This document shows positions 1 to 5,820 of a stretch of 13,937 nt of DNA, one piece after another. The DNA is from CAUYUA01 sp963575675 (lineage in GTDB: Bacteria > Pseudomonadota > Alphaproteobacteria > Azospirillales > Azospirillaceae), in assembly GCA_963575675.1 (NCBI GenBank), contig CAUYUA010000275.1, positions 1 through 13,937 of the forward strand, given 5' to 3'. A program made the translations under genes and the position numbers. A model generated the notes under the pieces. The model was not told the origin of the DNA and searched no databases. It was given only the letters and a program-made list of their open reading frames with translations. The number at the start of each line of letters is the position of its first letter. Position 1 is the stretch's first letter.

Positions 1-1
1 T

Positions 2-97
2 TCAAGCCGTGAATCCGCCAAAGCGCAGGCGGAACACGCCATAGGCGGAGATAAGGAATATTTTTTCACTCTCGAACAGATATACATTTATTCATAA
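2..97 (+). CDS. C-terminal end of an upstream gene (partial)
   Basis: An open frame enters from the left edge and ends at TAA 95-97, giving 31 visible residues (start SSRESAKAQAEHAIGG, end LEQIYIYS). Its stop abuts the AAGGAGG ribosome binding site of the next gene, as expected within a + strand operon. Too little is visible to assign a function. The beginning lies outside the window. Confidence 0.5.
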   Translation, partial: SSRESAKAQAEHAIGGDKEYFFTLEQIYIYS

Positions 98-107
98 GGA
101 GGAATGC

Positions 108-338
108 ATGGCTACAAAAATTTCCGTTCAGAAGGGCGCAAATTCACTGCTCACCGTCGTCGTCAGTTATGGAATGGCTCTTGGAGCCGCGGCGCTCGTC
201 AATGTCTGCGGTATCGACATACCGAAAGACACCCAGACCCAGATCGTCGTGTGCGTCACGGCCGGATTGAGCGGAGCCATCACTGGGACGCTCAACTGGC
301 TGAAACATCGTAAAAACAAACCTTCAATCGTCAAATAG
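108..338 (+). CDS. Small two-helix membrane protein, holin-like
   Basis: A 76-residue protein with two hydrophobic stretches: about residues 14-36 (LLTVVVSYGMALGAAALV) and about 45-63 (IVVCVTAGLSGAITGTLNWL). They are separated by a short polar loop and followed by a basic tail (KHRKNKPSIVK). The ATG at 108 is chosen over the ATG at 104 because AAGGAGG at 96-102 is well spaced from 108 and only this frame encodes the membrane helices. Size, two-helix layout and position upstream of transglycosylase-like and peptidase genes fit a phage holin, the membrane pore that releases endolysin. I recognise no specific holin family. A small structural membrane protein is an alternative. What is seen is the topology; the holin role is inferred. 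Confidence 0.7.
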   Translation: MATKISVQKGANSLLTVVVSYGMALGAAALVNVCGIDIPKDTQTQIVVCVTAGLSGAITGTLNWLKHRKNKPSIVK

Positions 339-349
339 GAAGGTAATTC

Positions 350-649
350 ATGAACTATCCTTCAATTAAAACCATTCAAAACGGTCTGCATCTCGATCGG
401 CAGACCGCGTTAAATCAGAGGGTACTGGACGGAAGTATCAGTTATAATCAGATTCCGGGTATCTTGGAATGGAAAGACAATTTTATCACCCTCGGTTTTC
501 GACCCGAAGCTCGACCGTGTAGGCTTATCGGCGGATGGCGTCGAAGGATTCCCTCACCTGACGACGGCAATCGTGGTCGAATATATGGAGACACCTGTAA
601 CACCCGTTTTCTAGCCGGTCGTTATGGTGACGTCATTGGGGTTCATTGA
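350..649 (+). CDS. Unknown ~99-residue protein, interrupted by two compensating frameshifts
   Basis: The start MNYPSIKTIQNGLHLDRQ is preceded by GGAAGG and reads well to residue 50 (DNFITLGF). The frame then loses protein character until the final FLAGRYGDVIGVH. Reading the middle (about 498-597) in another frame gives a protein-like stretch, FDPKLDRVGLSADGVEGF, then HLTTAIVVEYMETPVT, which rejoins the original frame near 597. One extra T in the TTTT run near 498 and one missing C in the CCC run near 597 would restore a single continuous protein. This looks like a real gene carrying two homopolymer indels, either sequencing errors or mutations. No domain is recognised. It lies between the holin-like and transglycosylase-like genes. 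Confidence 0.5.
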   Translation: MNYPSIKTIQNGLHLDRQTALNQRVLDGSISYNQIPGILEWKDNFITLGFRPEARPCRLIGGWRRRIPSPDDGNRGRIYGDTCNTRFLAGRYGDVIGVH

Positions 650-695
650 AAGTCTTGAAAGTCAAGGTATATATTTTCACTGATAAGGAATCATT

Positions 696-1189
696 ATGGG
701 TTTTTTCTTTAACACCGCCGCCGATACCATCGTATCGAAATATCCGACCCGCGAGGCGCAGCTTAAAAAGCCCGTGCTTGATTATCTCATGCGGGAACAT
801 AAGCGTCTGCCTTATAACGGCACCGATCAGGACCTTTATATGGCGGTGTTTTACCCGGCTTACCGTCGAAAATCGATCAATACGGTATTCCCGAACACCG
901 TTTTAAAGGCGAACCCCGGCATCAGGACGCCGCAGGATTATCTCAACCTTGAAACAAGGTCGCGGCAACCTATCAGGCCGACGAAGAGAAACATTTGCAT
1001 GCCGCTCAATATGTCGGGAACCGGTTACAAGCTGATTAATTTTGGCGGACGGACCAAGCGAAAACCCGTACTCCGGCGCCAGAGACTTATCCAGTTTATG
1101 CCCGACCGCCGAAACCCGTCAAGGGCGGCAGGACTGGTATGTCGCGGTGTTGCTCGGCGGCGGGTATCGCGAAAAAATATCGTTTATGA
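696..1189 (+). pseudogene. Transglycosylase-like lysis protein with C-terminal membrane tail, frameshifted
   Basis: A TAAGGAA ribosome binding site precedes ATG 696. The first ~85 residues carry a pattern (DLYMAVFYPAYR, then VFPNTVLKANPGIRTPQDYL) that I associate with the C-terminal half of phage lytic transglycosylase domains, which cleave the glycan strands of peptidoglycan. Sensible coding then moves between frames: ENKVAATYQADEEKHLHAAQ after about 953 (one A missing from AAA), a TAA at 1037-1039, a proline-rich linker (TPAPETYPVYARPPKPVKGG), then WYVAVLLGGG and GIAKKYRL ending at TGA 1187-1189. The rebuilt protein is about 164 residues with a short hydrophobic C-terminus ending in basic residues, like a tail anchor. 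As written the uncorrected frame runs on to 1214. The catalytic glutamate region is not evident, so enzymatic activity is uncertain. Confidence 0.5.
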
Positions 1190-1220
1190 ACCGACAAAGC
1201 TCGGGGACCATTGAGAAATT

Positions 1221-1667
1221 ATGGGTTTCGACATCATCCCTGATCTTTTCACGAATCCGTGGCAAGTGGTCCTCGCCAAGAAAATATTCAGGGACACCGG
1301 CGACAACCGGCTTAAAAGCATCTCCGGAGCTCAGGGATGGGACACCGATCTCATAGACAAGTTAGTCAGGCTTGCAAGCGATCCGCTGCTTCCGGGCGCG
1401 AACCGGTGGGTCTACATGAACGCCAACGCGAATGTCACCGACACAATCTGTCGCTCTTTTTTCAATCATGTCAAAGACCCGGACGTCATCGACTCGCCGA
1501 GTTTCATCGGAGACGTCGCCGCCAGTATCAGAGATTTCCTGAAAGGCACTTCCAAGCTCCCGGGAAAAGCGGCTGAAGCTCTACCGCTCATTCTCGTCAT
1601 TCTGGCCGGCGGGATAGCCGCGTATTTCGTATTCATGGGGCGCGGCGGTAAAAAAGTGATATTATAA
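1221..1667 (+). CDS. Unknown protein with C-terminal membrane anchor
   Basis: An intact 148-residue frame starting MGFDIIPDLFTNPWQ. Residues 1-125 are soluble and mixed in character. About 124-141 (LPLILVILAGGIAAYFVF) form one transmembrane helix, followed by the basic tail MGRGGKKVIL, so the bulk probably lies on the far side of the membrane or in the virion with the tail anchored. It starts just after the transglycosylase-like gene and ends five bases before the methyltransferase gene, so it is co-transcribed. The start has only a weak upstream site (TTGAGAA). I do not recognise the family. The neighbours suggest a lysis or membrane-associated virion role, which is inference. Confidence 0.65.
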   Translation: MGFDIIPDLFTNPWQVVLAKKIFRDTGDNRLKSISGAQGWDTDLIDKLVRLASDPLLPGANRWVYMNANANVTDTICRSFFNHVKDPDVIDSPSFIGDVAASIRDFLKGTSKLPGKAAEALPLILVILAGGIAAYFVFMGRGGKKVIL

Positions 1668-1672
1668 CCATA

Positions 1673-2233
1673 ATGGGTACCTTACGTCAACTACATCATG
1701 ATTACAGGGTCAGCGATCAGATGCGCGGTCTGCTTGACCTTCTGATCGAACTCCCCGATTTTCTGCGATCATATCCGATGATCGAGATAGGATCGAATAC
1801 CGGCGATTCAATCCAGTTATTTGCGCTTTTTTTCAGGGAACTCTATTGTATCGACGCTTTTATCGACGACGGCTTCATGCGGCGAACCGGCGACGACATC
1901 TACACGATGTTCCTTGAAAAAACCGCCGGCAGCAATATCAAACTTCTTCATTGTAAAAGCTCGGACGCTTTTAAACCGCCATATTTGAATAGCCTGCCTC
2001 TTTCAGTGGGACTCGTTTATATAGATTGCGACCACTCGTACAATGCGGTAAAACAGGACATAATCAATTCATGGCCGCTTATCATGGAAGGCGGAATACT
2101 CGCCGGTCACGATTACGGATTGCATGGGCTCGGGCAGGACGGCGTTAAACCGGCGGTCGATGAATTCGGTTATCCGACAGCGTTTATAGACGGAGTTGAA
2201 AATAGAAAAAGAGGCTCCGTCTCCGGAATTTAA
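1673..2233 (+). CDS. Class I SAM-dependent methyltransferase (Methyltransf_24-like)
   Basis: A 186-residue Rossmann-type methyltransferase. Visible motifs: the SAM-binding glycine-rich motif I at 37-46 (IEIGSNTGDS), an acidic strand end at 60-61 (ID), the YIDCDHSY motif at 116-123, and GGILAGHDY at 140-148 with GVKPAVDEF at 157-165. These are typical of the Methyltransf_24 family, often linked to sugar or glycan modification. The substrate cannot be told. The final ~13 residues (VENRKRGSVSGI) look unlike the family's usual end, while the next frame reads LKIEKEAPSPEFNIF before running into the tandem array. A small indel near 2195 may have changed the C-terminus, or the array arose at its 3' end. 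The start has no strong ribosome binding site. Confidence 0.85.
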   Translation: MGTLRQLHHDYRVSDQMRGLLDLLIELPDFLRSYPMIEIGSNTGDSIQLFALFFRELYCIDAFIDDGFMRRTGDDIYTMFLEKTAGSNIKLLHCKSSDAFKPPYLNSLPLSVGLVYIDCDHSYNAVKQDIINSWPLIMEGGILAGHDYGLHGLGQDGVKPAVDEFGYPTAFIDGVENRKRGSVSGI

Positions 2234-2238
2234 TATAT

Positions 2239-2794
2239 TTGTACAGACGTTTCGTGTAGAGACGTTTCGCGTACGGACGTTTCGCGTGTACGGACGTTTC
2301 CGTGTACGGACGTTTCGCGTGTACGGACGTTTCGCGTGTACGGCGTTTCGCGTGTACGGACGTTTCGTGTACGGACGTTTCGCGTGTACGGACGTTCGCG
2401 TTCTTCGTTTTTACAGATGTTTCGCGTTACAGACGTTTCGCGTGTCAGACGTTTCGCGTGTACATACGTTTCGCGTGTACTGACGTCGCGCGTCAGACGT
2501 TCGCGTGTGCAGACGTTTCGTACGACGTTTCGCGTACAGACGTTTCGCGTGTACAGACGTTTCGCGTGTACAGACGTTTCGCGTACAGACGTTTCGCGTG
2601 TACAGACGTTTCGCGTGTACGGACGTTTCTGCTGTACAGCGTTTCGCGTGTACGCGTTTTGGTGTTTCGCGCAACAGACGTTGCGTGTACAGACGTTTCG
2701 CGTGTACAGATGCTCGCGTGAAGACGTCGCGTGTACAGACGTTTCGCGTGTACAGACGTTTCGTGTGTACAGACGCTTCATAAAACGTCTCTAC
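2239..2794 (+). repeat. Tandem array of ~34 degenerate 16-17 bp units (gtgtacagacgtttcgc)
   Basis: From gtacagacgtttcgtgtag at 2240 to cgtctctac at 2794 the sequence is an uninterrupted head-to-tail array of a 17-base unit, gtgtacagacgtttcgc, with many units one to three bases shorter or longer. I count about 34 units in 556 bases. Units near 2270-2397 mostly read tacGgacg, while those from about 2408 read tacAgacg, suggesting block-wise local duplication. The last unit is followed by aaaacgtctctac, the opposite arm of the palindromes found elsewhere in the window, so the array resembles one palindrome with an expanded arm. The unit lacks stop codons in most frames, so long spurious reading frames cross it on both strands. 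There are no unique spacers, so it is not CRISPR. Confidence 0.95.
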
Positions 2795-2869
2795 TAACCA
2801 ACATTCTCAAAGACCCCGCCCAAGTTTCCGGCGCGACGGTTTCGCCCCGATCCTGATCTCGCAGGCCCG

Positions 2870-3577
2870 ATGGCCGAAATGTTCGGCCCCGGCTCGGGCG
2901 TCAAAATGTACGGAGAACAGGAAGACGAAGTACCCGACGAGGTACGCGCCGTCATCGAGACCCACGGTCTTGACAAAAAACAATTCCAATGCACCCTGAA
3001 GGAAATCCCGAAAGGCTCGACCCTCGGCGACGCGGGGTCATGCTCGACCACCACCGTCCATTTGCGCGGATTCAGTCGCGGAATACCCTCCCCCGACTAT
3101 ATCGCCAAAGAGTACGGGCCCGGAGACTACCTGCTCTGTTTTACGTGGCAGGTCAAGGACGATGACGGCGTGCGCCGTATGAAACGGGAAGAAGTGCCGC
3201 TCTCGATCAGCGAAAAAGTCATGAATACCTATAAACGGGAACGACTGACGGCGAAAATACGCGACGCGAGTGAAATCGGCTCGCAGGTCCGGGACGCACT
3301 CGTCGAAAAAACCATCGAAGGAGACATAATCCATGCGCTCGCCGGTAAAAATAAGAACAACGACGATGACCCTAAGACCACGGCCAAAAAGTACATCGAG
3401 GAGACGATCGAAACCGCGAAGATGATAGGCTTGTCGCCTTATGCGCAGCAGCCGCAGGTCCCGGCCCGTCAAATCGAATGGGACAAGATCATCCCGGCGG
3501 CCGCGGCCGTCGTCACGGCGTTTCAACCATGCAGCAGCAGGCGGAACAGCGGCGCAGCGACGAGTTTAATAAAATGA
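2870..3577 (+). CDS. Unknown large protein, N-terminal part (frameshifted at ~3527)
   Basis: Open from ATG 2870 (MAEMFGPGSGVKMYG). It contains a recognisable small fold-like stretch, DYIAKEYGPGDYLLCFTWQV at about residues 76-95, a pattern I have seen in phage and mobile-element proteins without an assigned function, followed by a charged helical region. Good coding character ends at IIPAAAAVVTAF near 3525, after which the frame gives a low-quality tail (QPCSSRRNSG). The same protein clearly continues in the next frame as MQQQAEQRRSDEF. One extra C in CC before ATG 3529 would join them. The start is doubtful: there is no strong ribosome binding site, and the frame stays open upstream to the TAA at 2795-2797 at the end of the tandem array. 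A cytoplasmic or virion scaffold-like role is possible but unproven. Confidence 0.6.
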   Translation: MAEMFGPGSGVKMYGEQEDEVPDEVRAVIETHGLDKKQFQCTLKEIPKGSTLGDAGSCSTTTVHLRGFSRGIPSPDYIAKEYGPGDYLLCFTWQVKDDDGVRRMKREEVPLSISEKVMNTYKRERLTAKIRDASEIGSQVRDALVEKTIEGDIIHALAGKNKNNDDDPKTTAKKYIEETIETAKMIGLSPYAQQPQVPARQIEWDKIIPAAAAVVTAFQPCSSRRNSGAATSLIK

Positions 3578-4101
3578 TAATGCTCATGATGGGTAGCTCA
3601 CAAACGGCGAACAATCAACTTCTCGAAGTCATGAAAGTACAATCAGGCGCGGGGTCAGGAAACATGGCAATCAAAGAATTTAAAGATATGGTACTCGGCG
3701 CTCTCGACATCAAGGATGCCTTGAGTGGAAATAATAAAGAAAGTCTGGGAGACAAGATTTTTCGGCTTGTGGAATCCGTGGCCCCCTCGATTCTCTCCAT
3801 AGCGGCCACGACCGCACAGAACGCCGCATCCGTTAAAAACAATCCGGCCGTGAACATGGCAAAGAATTATATCGAAACGAATCCGGATTTCAAGGCGCTG
3901 AAACACGATCCCGTGGAAATGAAAAAAGTAATCGACAACATGGATCGGACATATGGTTGGATACAGGTGGACCATATACTTACAACGATGGGGTGGCCCC
4001 GTCCGGAAAATTCTCCGCGGCTTGACGATGATAAAGACCCGTCCCCGTACCCTTCCCCGGTACCGGACGATACCAATACAGAACCGCCAGATCAGGGATA
4101 A
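3529..4101 (+). CDS. Unknown large protein, C-terminal part (continuation after frameshift)
   Basis: About 190 residues from MQQQAEQRRSDEFNKM to the acidic, proline-rich end (DKDPSPYPSPVPDD). The beginning is glutamine- and methionine-rich and helical. A mildly hydrophobic helical stretch around IFRLVESVAPSILSIAATTA follows, then a helical region ending near YGWIQVDHILTTMGWPRP. No ribosome binding site precedes ATG 3529, and the stretch directly continues the alanine-rich helix of the preceding frame, so I read the two as one protein of about 410 residues split by a one-base deletion. Two overlapping genes are the alternative. Its stop lies two bases before the peptidase gene. No family is recognised. 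Confidence 0.6.
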   Translation: MQQQAEQRRSDEFNKMIMLMMGSSQTANNQLLEVMKVQSGAGSGNMAIKEFKDMVLGALDIKDALSGNNKESLGDKIFRLVESVAPSILSIAATTAQNAASVKNNPAVNMAKNYIETNPDFKALKHDPVEMKKVIDNMDRTYGWIQVDHILTTMGWPRPENSPRLDDDKDPSPYPSPVPDDTNTEPPDQG

Positions 4102-4103
4102 CC

Positions 4104-4574
4104 GTGATCGGTGAGCGGAGACGAACCGTGTATTACATTCCGAAATATTTTAAAGTCGAAGAACTTGTTTCACCGGAAGTGTATAATTTACACGGGAGAA
4201 ACAGCCTGTATTTTCTTGACGATCGAATCACCATGACCCTCGATATGCTGCGTACTTACCTGCAAACGCCGATTACCGTGAATACGTGGGCCCGGGGTAC
4301 GGACGTTTCGCGTGGTACAGATACGCGATTTACGCAACGCGGATACCGGAACGATCCGACCGTCGGATCGACCTATTCAGCCCATCGTTTCGGACGTGCG
4401 GTTGATTTTGACGTCAAGGGAGTGTCGTCGGCCATGTTCAGGGAATGGGTACGTTCAGGAAAACTCAACGATTGTCTTATATATATTACCCGGATGGAAA
4501 ATAGCGTATCATGGAATCATCTGGATTGCATGGGTCCGCCCAAACAGCCGGGACAGGCTATCGTGTTCGTTTAA
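4104..4574 (+). CDS. M15-type peptidoglycan peptidase (phage endolysin)
   Basis: A 156-residue M15-family-like D-Ala-D-Ala or L-Ala-D-Glu peptidase, a zinc enzyme that cuts the peptide stems of peptidoglycan. Zinc and catalytic residues are visible: H94 and D101 in SAHRFGRAVDFDV and H139 in SWNHLD. The start of the fold, YFKVEELVSPEVY, and the TVNTW strand before the active site also fit. The GTG at 4104 lies two bases after the preceding stop. The in-frame GTG at 4128 (VYYIPKYF), with GGAG seven bases upstream, is an equally good start. It is last in the + strand operon and with the holin-like and transglycosylase-like genes would form a lysis module. Residues ~65-74 (GTDVSRGTD) are encoded by a copy of the array repeat, an apparent in-frame insertion in the loop before the QRGYR segment. 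Confidence 0.85.
   Translation: MIGERRRTVYYIPKYFKVEELVSPEVYNLHGRNSLYFLDDRITMTLDMLRTYLQTPITVNTWARGTDVSRGTDTRFTQRGYRNDPTVGSTYSAHRFGRAVDFDVKGVSSAMFREWVRSGKLNDCLIYITRMENSVSWNHLDCMGPPKQPGQAIVFV
4297..4320 (+). repeat. Array-type repeat copy inside the peptidase gene
   Basis: gtacggacgtttcgcgtg followed by gtacag matches about 1.4 units of the tandem array at 2239-2794. It lies in frame in the M15 peptidase gene and encodes GTDVSRGTD. Confidence 0.8.
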
Positions 4575-4584
4575 TCTGTACTAT

Positions 4585-4660
4585 GACCGGGCGCCGCTCC
4601 TGCTCCGGGGAAGGTTCTAAAGGGTTCCGTCCCTTTTTGCGTGGGACGGCCCCGGTCGAT
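4585..4660. terminator. Hairpin between convergent operons, likely bidirectional terminator
   Basis: Between the converging operons an inner stem ccgtccc/gggacgg (4627-4633 with 4643-4649) lies within an outer stem gaccggg/cccggtc (4585-4591 with 4651-4657). A T run follows at 4660-4664 on the + strand, and the inner loop holds TTTTT. The location just after the peptidase stop supports transcription termination. Confidence 0.55.
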
Positions 4661-4668
4661 TTTTCGAT

Positions 4669-4902
4669 TCATCTTTTATGTAAATAATATATGCGTTTGA
4701 TTTTCATTCCTTCAAACGGTAGAGACGTATCGCGATACGTCTGTACTGAATCTTCCTTCAGGATTTTATACTTCGCAGTATCGAGAGAGACGTGTTCCGT
4801 AATCTCCACAATATCTGTTCTATGCCATATCCGTTTCAGCATGATGACGTTACCGATAATAAGCAGAAATAATAATATAAAAAACAATATAGTCGTTCTC
4901 AT
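4669..4902 (-). CDS. Small signal-anchored membrane protein with repeat-derived segment
   Basis: 77 residues. An N-terminal hydrophobic helix (TILFFILLFLLIIGNVIML, about residues 3-21) after a short basic start predicts a signal anchor with the rest exported or periplasmic. Its ATG overlaps the stop of the preceding gene as ATGA. Residues near 51-61 (SVQTYRDTSLP) are translated from a 28 bp palindrome of the dispersed family, so the tail PFEGMKIKRIYYLHKR follows a repeat insertion. Because 28 is not a multiple of three, the present tail may not be the original one. The last gene of the long - strand operon. The topology recalls spanin-like proteins, but nothing specific supports that. Confidence 0.65.
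   Translation of the reverse strand: MRTTILFFILLFLLIIGNVIMLKRIWHRTDIVEITEHVSLDTAKYKILKEDSVQTYRDTSLPFEGMKIKRIYYLHKR
4719..4746. repeat. Dispersed 28 bp palindrome, copy 1 (AT/AT arms)
   Basis: Core agacgtatcgcgatacgtct at 4723-4742 is a perfect 20 bp palindrome. With gtag on the left and gtac on the right the 28 bp have one mismatched pair. It lies inside the small membrane protein gene. Confidence 0.9.
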
Positions 4903-5156
4903 AAATTCAGCATCCCCTGATCCGGATTGTCATACGGTCTTGAACGAGGCTTCCGGCGTCCGTAAAATTTTTGTAGTACCGGTCGCACAGACGATACAGA
5001 ACTTTCTTTCGACAGACTTCCGAGGTCGATCTGCAAATCGCGGGGCCATTCGTCCCGCGGGTACTCCGAGGGGAGGATTTCACCGTCGAAGATTTTCTGG
5101 ACAAGGTATACAACGCAGAGGTCATGGACCGGACCTTCCGTTATCGTCTTCATCAT
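4899..5156 (-). CDS. Unknown 85-residue protein
   Basis: Starts MMKTITEGPVHDLCVVYL after a GGGGAGA site seven bases upstream and ends in ATGA overlap with the next gene. The N-terminal third is helical and contains VYLVQKIFDGEILPSEYPRD; the last third is basic (FYGRRKPRSRPYD). No family recognised. Its tight packing in the - strand operon supports it as real. Confidence 0.6.
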   Translation of the reverse strand: MMKTITEGPVHDLCVVYLVQKIFDGEILPSEYPRDEWPRDLQIDLGSLSKESSVSSVRPVLQKFYGRRKPRSRPYDNPDQGMLNL

Positions 5157-5171
5157 GATATAATCTCCCCA

Positions 5172-5531
5172 TTATTCCATCCTGATCTGCGGCACGACAA
5201 ACTCCTCACCTTGATCGAAATATTTTTCCGCGACGATCATATACGACGGCATCGGCGCCGGCCGCTGTAACGTCTGTACCCCGCGTAACGTCTCTACGGC
5301 GATCATCCCGGAAAACGCGATAAACGACGGTTTCCACCCCTGCTCCCTGATCTTATGCAGGATGGCAACGACGCCGTTAATCGGGACCGGGCCGATCGTG
5401 CAATCTTCCATTCGACCCATAGTAGAGACGTTTCGCGAAACGTCTGTACACGTGGTCCCCGAGTCACATCGAGGGGAAACGTCTCTACTTGGGGCGGTTT
5501 TTTGTATAGTTGCTTCTGATTGTTCTTCCAT
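5172..5531 (-). CDS. Unknown protein carrying two repeat insertions
   Basis: I choose ATG 5531 (MEEQSEATIQKTAP) because AAAGGA lies about eight bases upstream; ATG 5537 is too close to that site. The protein has 119 residues. Two stretches are translated from dispersed repeats: about residues 15-37 (SRDVSPRCDSGTTCTDVSRN) and about 80-90 (VETLRGVQTLQ). The remaining sequence (MEDCTIGPVPINGVVAILHK, WKPSFIAFSGMIA, then MIVAEKYFDQGEEFVVPQIR) looks like an ordinary compact protein. It overlaps the end of the preceding gene by about 47 bases. No family recognised. Both insertions keep the frame open, unusual for random DNA. Confidence 0.6.
   Translation of the reverse strand: MEEQSEATIQKTAPSRDVSPRCDSGTTCTDVSRNVSTMGRMEDCTIGPVPINGVVAILHKIREQGWKPSFIAFSGMIAVETLRGVQTLQRPAPMPSYMIVAEKYFDQGEEFVVPQIRME
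5267..5297. repeat. Dispersed repeat, copy 2 (two direct arms)
   Basis: Read on the - strand, gtagagacgttacgcg is followed two bases later by gtacagacgttac, so two arms lie head to tail as in the large array rather than inverted. It is inside the gene 5172-5531 and encodes VETLRGVQTLQ. Confidence 0.8.
5421..5490. repeat. Compound palindromic element, copy 3 (~67-70 bp)
   Basis: A full palindrome, agacgtttcgcgaaacgtct at 5426-5445, is followed by a 26-base spacer with its own weak stem (ccccga and tcgagggg), then a third arm aaacgtctctac at 5477-5488. The outermost arms (gtagagacgttt 5422-5433 and aaacgtctctac 5477-5488) are perfect inverted repeats. It supplies the stop codon of one gene and an in-frame segment of the overlapping next gene. 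Confidence 0.85.
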
Positions 5532-5820
5532 CGACATATCCTTTCGTCGGTTTTTGTTTTTCTCTTAAAGTCCGCCTGCGGGTCTCCGCCGCGTCAGTCA
5601 ACTCCACAATCTTACGGACCGAAATATCCCAACTGTCATAAGGTATGAAATATCCATAATCGCCGGTCACGCTGTCCTGCCACTCGCCGGTTTTGAAATC
5701 ACGGATCGGCGGGTTCATGAATCCGTTCATGATACCGCTATGATTACGGGCGATATACAAGTAATCAACAGGTATTTTATAACAACCTTGAATATTGACT
5801 AATTTAGTCTGAATTTTCAT
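5485..5820 (-). CDS. Unknown 111-residue protein ending in a repeat
   Basis: The start is ATG 5820 (MKIQTKLVNIQGCYKIP), well spaced from GGAGG just upstream. An in-frame ATG at 5862 lies inside the preceding zinc-ribbon gene and lacks such a site. The body (IPVDYLYIARNHSGIMNGFM, WQDSVTGDYGYFIPYDSWDI) is followed by a basic tail (RRRTLREKQK). The stop TAG is the tag of gtagag in the compound repeat at 5421-5490, so the natural C-terminus may have been replaced. No family recognised. Confidence 0.65.
   Translation of the reverse strand: MKIQTKLVNIQGCYKIPVDYLYIARNHSGIMNGFMNPPIRDFKTGEWQDSVTGDYGYFIPYDSWDISVRKIVELTDAAETRRRTLREKQKPTKGYVDGRTIRSNYTKNRPK

Noticed and set aside
2230..2781. Long open frames across the tandem array on both strands, for example a 183-residue - strand frame rich in YTRNVCTRETSV
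   Set aside because: They arise because a 17-base unit without stop codons repeats; there is no ribosome binding site, the frames exist in several phases, and unit indels change the frame at random.
2239..2794. CRISPR array
   Set aside because: Units are contiguous, 16-17 bases long, with no unique spacers and no cas genes nearby.
3038..3526. A 162-residue - strand frame
   Set aside because: It is the antisense shadow of the + strand gene 2870-3577, with arginine-rich, low-quality composition and no ribosome binding site.
3500..3540. Programmed ribosomal frameshift joining 2870-3577 to 3529-4101
   Set aside because: There is no slippery heptamer or clear downstream structure near 3527; a one-base homopolymer loss explains it more simply.
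4691..5158. A 155-residue + strand frame
   Set aside because: It crosses two - strand genes that have good ribosome binding sites and an ATGA junction, and it lacks its own start signal.
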